The notes under the pieces were generated by a model that was not told the origin of the DNA, searched no databases, and saw only the letters and a list, made by a program, of their open reading frames with translations. The position numbers were made by a program, and so were the translations under genes. Source: Lycocorax pyrrhopterus obiensis (taxonomy: Eukaryota; Chordata; Aves; Passeriformes; Paradisaeidae). From it: 64,000 bases of DNA. The first letter of the stretch is position 1. Each line of letters starts with the position of its first letter. The DNA is taken from positions 18,951,659 to 19,015,658 of the forward strand of contig JACSVZ010000008.1 of NCBI GenBank assembly GCA_014706295.1, in the 5' to 3' direction. Of this stretch, positions 59,401-64,000 are shown one piece after another.

Positions 59401-62400
59401 AAAAGGCTGGGAATAACAGCCAGGCAGAGCCTTAAGCTGAGCTGCGGCCACTGGCCTGAGCTGCTCTGGGGGCTGGGCACTGTGTGCTGCTGACTGAACT
59501 GAGAGCAACTCCCGTTAATTATCCCACCCCTCCTGCTTGGTGCCTCTGTCCTCTAAAACAAACAAACACACAAACCAAGGTCTCCAGAACTCTCCTTCAT
59601 TGGATGAGATCTCTTGCCAACCATCCCATCCAAACAAATCTTCCAAGTAGTAGGAACTTCACCTCATATTCCCAAGATGGATAAAAGGTTACCCTGAGCA
59701 GGGAGACCTGCCTACACCCTTGTAGTCAGACATGTTATCCATTGCACTACTGGTCCTCAGCAAGTCAAGTGCATCAAACAATATAATTTTTCCAACTTCA
59801 CAGTCAGATGGAAAGGGGTTCCTAAGTGGGTTATTGACCATTTGGTACAACTTACTTGCTTCAGCATTTGTGGGTGTCAAACTGCTCTGTCTCTACAAGG
59901 CTCTTGATGTGTGTGGTCCGAAGGACCTTGATTATTTTCAAGACAAAATTATCCTGGGGATGAGGGAAACCCAGAGGCAGGGAAAAATCAGAAGAGAGGA
60001 AAAACTTGCGAGTGCACACTCTTGTTCTTGCTTCACATTGAATTGGTTTTACACGGGGCTTTGCTAACTGGGTGCAAGGCTACTGGCTGATGCTCTTCAG
60101 TTCCCAGCCAGTGTTGCGCTGTTTCTCCCCATGATTTCCAGGCTCTCACCAGGCTGGTGCTGCTGCCTGAGTGAGTGCACTGAAACATGAGCAGGAGAAG
60201 ATGGCAGGGCAGAATGTCACTGGGTGGCTGTGCCAGAGCTGCTTGGACAATTTTTCTTTGAACAGTCAGTAAGTAAAATGTTCACTCTGCTTTTTGCAGA
60301 GGAAAGGTTTTGGATTCTCTTAAAAGCCTTGCCCAATCAGCTGCCAACCTGTTTATTGTATGTCCACATCTTTGATTAGTTCTTAAGCACCTGGCTTTGG
60401 CTTTGCGGCACGTGAGCTTCCTACAAGCCTTAATGCACTTATCTTCACAGATAAATGTGAGGGAAGGGAAGAGCTACAAACTCCCTTGGATAGAGCAGAT
60501 CTTTTGATGTGCGTCTCTTAAATCCTAGGCCAGCCATTAAATCCCTCCAATGTTTAGTGGTCTCCAACTGGTTCCTTAGGTCATTCATTATTTATAGTAT
60601 GTGTCTGGCTGTATGGTATTTCATTGCTGCTGGAGGAGGATGGCAAACACAGAGTCGGGAGTCTGTGTCCTCCTTAGCCTCAGAGACACTGCAGGACCTC
60701 TGGCTCCTTGGAGCTAATCCCATGCTCTTTTAACTAATTTGTAAACATGTTCTTTATAGGAGGGGAAAGGATCCATCAATGTGATGTACAGGTCCTATAC
60801 TGTCAGTTTGTCATATTGAGCCTGCAAGCTGAAGGTAGAGAAAAGCTCATAGAAATCAATGTACCATAAAAAATGCCTTTATTTCTAGTTCACATATTAT
60901 CTCCAGCAGTGGTTCTTGCTGTGACTTCACAAGAGTAAAAAACCCTTCACAACTGGGTAAGTTCTTCCTATGAAGCACCTACCAGCAAGGCTCCCCTATC
61001 TATCTTAATATGATAAGTAGCCTGAGCTCTCCAATTCCTGTAGTGCAAAGCAGTCAAAACCTCTCAGACATTTTTTTGGACTGTGTATCTTTCAACTGCA
61101 ACCTCTCTAATTTTTCAGTTTCTTTAAATGTAAGCCCCATTTTAAAATGTCCACAACAAAGGCTTGGAAGTGGAGGCAATATCTTTTATTAGACTAAATG
61201 ACATAGCTGGAGAAATTAGACAAGCCTTCAGTTAGTGAAGAGTAATAAAAGACACTACTTCTCTCCAGCATCCCTGCCTTGCTTGTAGCCTTAAACCACC
61301 TCATCTTCAGCAATTCCAGTGCCACAAAGAAAGCATAGAAATCTTACAAAGGCTGAACCTCTAATCTGTACTGCCACAAAATAGCATTATTATGAGGACT
61401 GCACTGCCTGGGCTGGTTTGTTGTTGTAGGATAGCTCTCAAGCACTAGGCAGCTCCTATTTCTTAAACATAAATCACCACTAAAACATTTGTTTGAGTTC
61501 AAAACCAACAATGGTGTACTCAAATTGCAATAAGTTAGTTATGTAGGGTAACACAGAAAAACACCAAAAGCTACATTAAGTCAAGGGGAATACAGTAAAT
61601 ATTTTGATAAGCTGTTGTCAGAGTACAATGCAGCTATTTTTAAGCTATAGCTTTAATCTTTGTCTGGTTGCAGATACTGAGTGAGCTCCCTTTCCATGTT
61701 CCTGGTTTGTCTTCTCCTCAGGCTTCAAAACTTAGAGCTGGGGTAAAACATCCTCCCACCTTCAGGCAAGTTTTGAGGTACAGCTGCCCAGGATGTACTT
61801 GAGCTGAGACCCTGCAGTTCTCTTTCCCAGAAGCTCATGCAGCACCTGGGGAACAACCTAATGCCAAAATATCACATGTACAGAGAAAAAACATTTCAGG
61901 AAAGCATCACTCCTAAAGAGAATGAGGCAGACTGTAAATCTATCCAGCTCAGCCTCCCCTACAGCTGGGAAGGTCTCTCACTTCAGATTCCCTCCATCTG
62001 TCTTTTCAGCATCGATCTGTCACCACAGAAAGCTGCTGACAGACAGCCCCGATTCACACAGCCACGCAGGAAATCCCGATAACCAATTATCGCTGTGCAG
62101 GAATTCATCTCTCAGAGAGGCATCCCTGCCTACCAGTGTCTGCAGCTTCATACACCCGAGTACCAGCATCGTTGTAGCAGCACCTTTTAAGTTCAGTTTT
62201 AAACAAAATTTTGAAAATCAGAGCGTCACAAGGCACACTCTGCCTTGTTCAATAGTGCTAGTGGCAGCTGCTTATGCCAGAGGGCTGGGAATGGTTTGTT
62301 CTTTTTTCTCAGAAAAAACCCCAGACTTCAGAGAAGGTCATAAAGTTTCGATCAAGAGTAGACCTGCCCGGTGTCCTTCTTGCCCAATATCTTGTTCCCA

Positions 62401-64000
62401 AGAGCACTGTGGACCTGGTGAAGCAGCTGTGAGATAATCCCTCAGTAGATCACACTCAGTAATTAGGATTTCTCTACCTGCTCCCATAACCATCCCAGCA
62501 GAGTTGCATGAATACAGCCCTGCCCACTGCAGCTACTCTGATACCAGTACAAGGGAGCACATCCTGCCCCTGGTGCTCCTGCATAGCAAGGGAAATAAGC
62601 TGTACCAATACAAAAGACATCACATACTTGACATTAAAGCTGAGTTGATGTAACTACTTTAACACAAAATTACATCTTTACAAAATTATACTGACCAAAC
62701 TTCTATGAGGAGACCTGGACATGGAGAATAGCTTGATGAAAAATAGTATCTAAAAGTACAATGAGTAAAAAAATTATATTCTGGATCAATTATTTACATG
62801 TTGCCTCAAACCCCGTATCTTCAGACCTGTTAAGGAAAGAATATTTATTTTACAGTTAAAGAAAGATACCAGGAGATACAATACACTATTTCAGACATTA
62901 AATGAAAGCATTCCTGAATGCTGAAAGCCATTGTGTACAGAAAGGGCACAGAGAAGGAGCCTTTGAGAACCCTGAATAAGAAAATAAATCTCTCTTTATT
63001 TGCCTTGGAGAGTCTTTTTTTTTGATGTCAGCTCAACTTTTCTTTGAAACCTTACCATCAAGTTGCATACTGCAAAAAGGAAACAGAGATGTTTATTTAT
63101 TAGCAGAGAATCACAAGCCACTCTCTGCCCAGGATGGTCTCTGTCTTCTTTACAACTGCTGAGATGGCAAATACATCTCCTAACCCTGGACAATGGTATT
63201 GCCCAGGATAAGAAGCCCCAGCAGCAGTTTGCAAACCCCATCTGTATCTGGGACACCCAGAGGGATGTGTGAAAAGATTCACAGCAAAGGGTGAAATGGC
63301 TTGAAATTGCATTTGTCATATTCTACTCTTTATGAATATAGAAATACAGTTTTTATTCCTGTTCCCTCACCCAGGATGGTAGGAAAAATCACCATATTTC
63401 CTGAATAAGTAAGCGGAAAAAAAGACCATTTGGAATTAAAAGCTAGTTTGTAGTGCGAAGTTAAAAAGTTAAGGTTTTCTCATGTATACTTTTAGTGCAA
63501 AAGCAGCCTTTCCTGTTAAATTCCTTGGTAATTTGATAATGCAAGGGGCACCTAACAAAAAAGCACTGAAAAACATTGTAAACGTCTTGATTATCAGGAG
63601 GCTACAGCCTGTTACAAGCTCAGTATTTTCTCAGTCCCTAGCCAGAGCCCTTACCACCCTCATCATGCATGAACAATGCAGAGAAATGAACTCTCTCCAC
63701 AGTGGGCTCTTCTCGGGGGTCTGAAGCCATGAGTGCTGGAACAGTGGGTGGGTCTTTTCGTGCTGCCAACACCTGGTGGTGGGACAGGGGCCTAGGATCT
63801 CACACAGGCTGCTCTCAGACAGCAAACAATCTCCAGCACGAGCTGGATTTGGGCTGGTTCCTAGAAAGAAAGAATTCGAGCTGCTTGGTTACTGTGCTTG
63901 GATTTTCTTCAAATGTGTCTTCACAGGCAGTGGATGTGTTTCGACATGGACTCATTGACTGGAATGCCTGAATGTATAATTTTCCTTCTACCCTGAAAAT
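53409..64000. other. Intergenic stretch to the right edge, no gene recognised
   Basis: Includes a C11 run followed by A8 (54384-54402), a 16-bp palindrome at 56023-56038 and ordinary unique-looking sequence. ORFs up to 171 codons (61922-62437) show no domain, no signal peptide and no splice-consistent continuation that I can defend. An exon of an unrecognised gene cannot be excluded. Confidence 0.55.
56023..56038. promoter_or_regulatory. Perfect 16-bp palindrome with paired CACCT/AGGTG boxes
   Basis: TGTCACCTAGGTGACA is a perfect palindrome. It places CACCT and AGGTG head to head, which is the half-site recognised by ZEB-type zinc-finger repressors. A role is speculative. Confidence 0.35.

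Noticed and set aside
61922..62437. 171-codon plus-strand ORF near the right edge
   Set aside because: No motif, no supporting splice sites, and an overlapping ORF in another frame starts just upstream.
1..64000. CRISPR arrays, bacterial operons, rRNA or tRNA genes
   Set aside because: The window is vertebrate nuclear DNA; no spaced direct-repeat array and no cloverleaf sequence was seen. The only tRNA-like piece is the MIR-type SINE at 3.9 kb.

Overview
This is vertebrate nuclear DNA, almost certainly from a bird. It has a single recognisable protein-coding gene with short exons and kilobase introns, a CpG-island promoter, CR1-type LINE remnants as the main dispersed repeat, and the 3' end of an LTR of a kind I know from songbird and other neoavian genomes. 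A passerine source is my best guess, but that rests on recalled repeat families and not on a search.

The gene is CXCL12 (SDF-1) on the minus strand, occupying roughly 16.5 kb down to the left edge. Exon 1 (signal peptide) is at 16388-16448, exon 2 (CXC motif and core) at 11142-11259, and exon 3 (C-terminal helix, alpha stop) at 7668-7758. A tiny beta-specific coding exon at 2238-2253 adds the residues RFKM. All splice sites are canonical and all phases close. The exons predict an 89-residue alpha and a 93-residue beta precursor, the same lengths as the human isoforms. The alpha 3' UTR (7667 to about 5415) ends in a block clearly homologous to the human alpha 3' UTR, with two polyadenylation signals. 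The beta 3' UTR starts at 2237 and probably runs off the left edge.

To the right of the gene are its GC-rich promoter (about 16.5-16.6 kb), a CpG island running into intron 1 (about 14.8-16.6 kb), and a second, separate CpG island (about 18.3-19.0 kb). From about 19 kb to 64 kb I see no gene. That stretch is an intergenic region 5' of CXCL12 holding decayed CR1/L3-like LINE pieces (23.5, 31.0, 40.9, 42.1 and 45.1-46.1 kb), one LTR fragment (53.2-53.4 kb), homopolymer and low-complexity tracts, a short tandem duplication, and a few possible regulatory motifs. The many short ORFs there lack family motifs, splice context or other signs of coding.

I found no previously undescribed system. The points most worth a second look are: the alpha stop codon nested inside the beta splice donor; the strongly conserved alpha 3' UTR block, which includes a miR-23-type seed site; an old MIR-like SINE and an L3-like LINE inside the gene; the second CpG island; and a weak candidate for an extra basic C-terminal exon between exon 3 and the beta exon.
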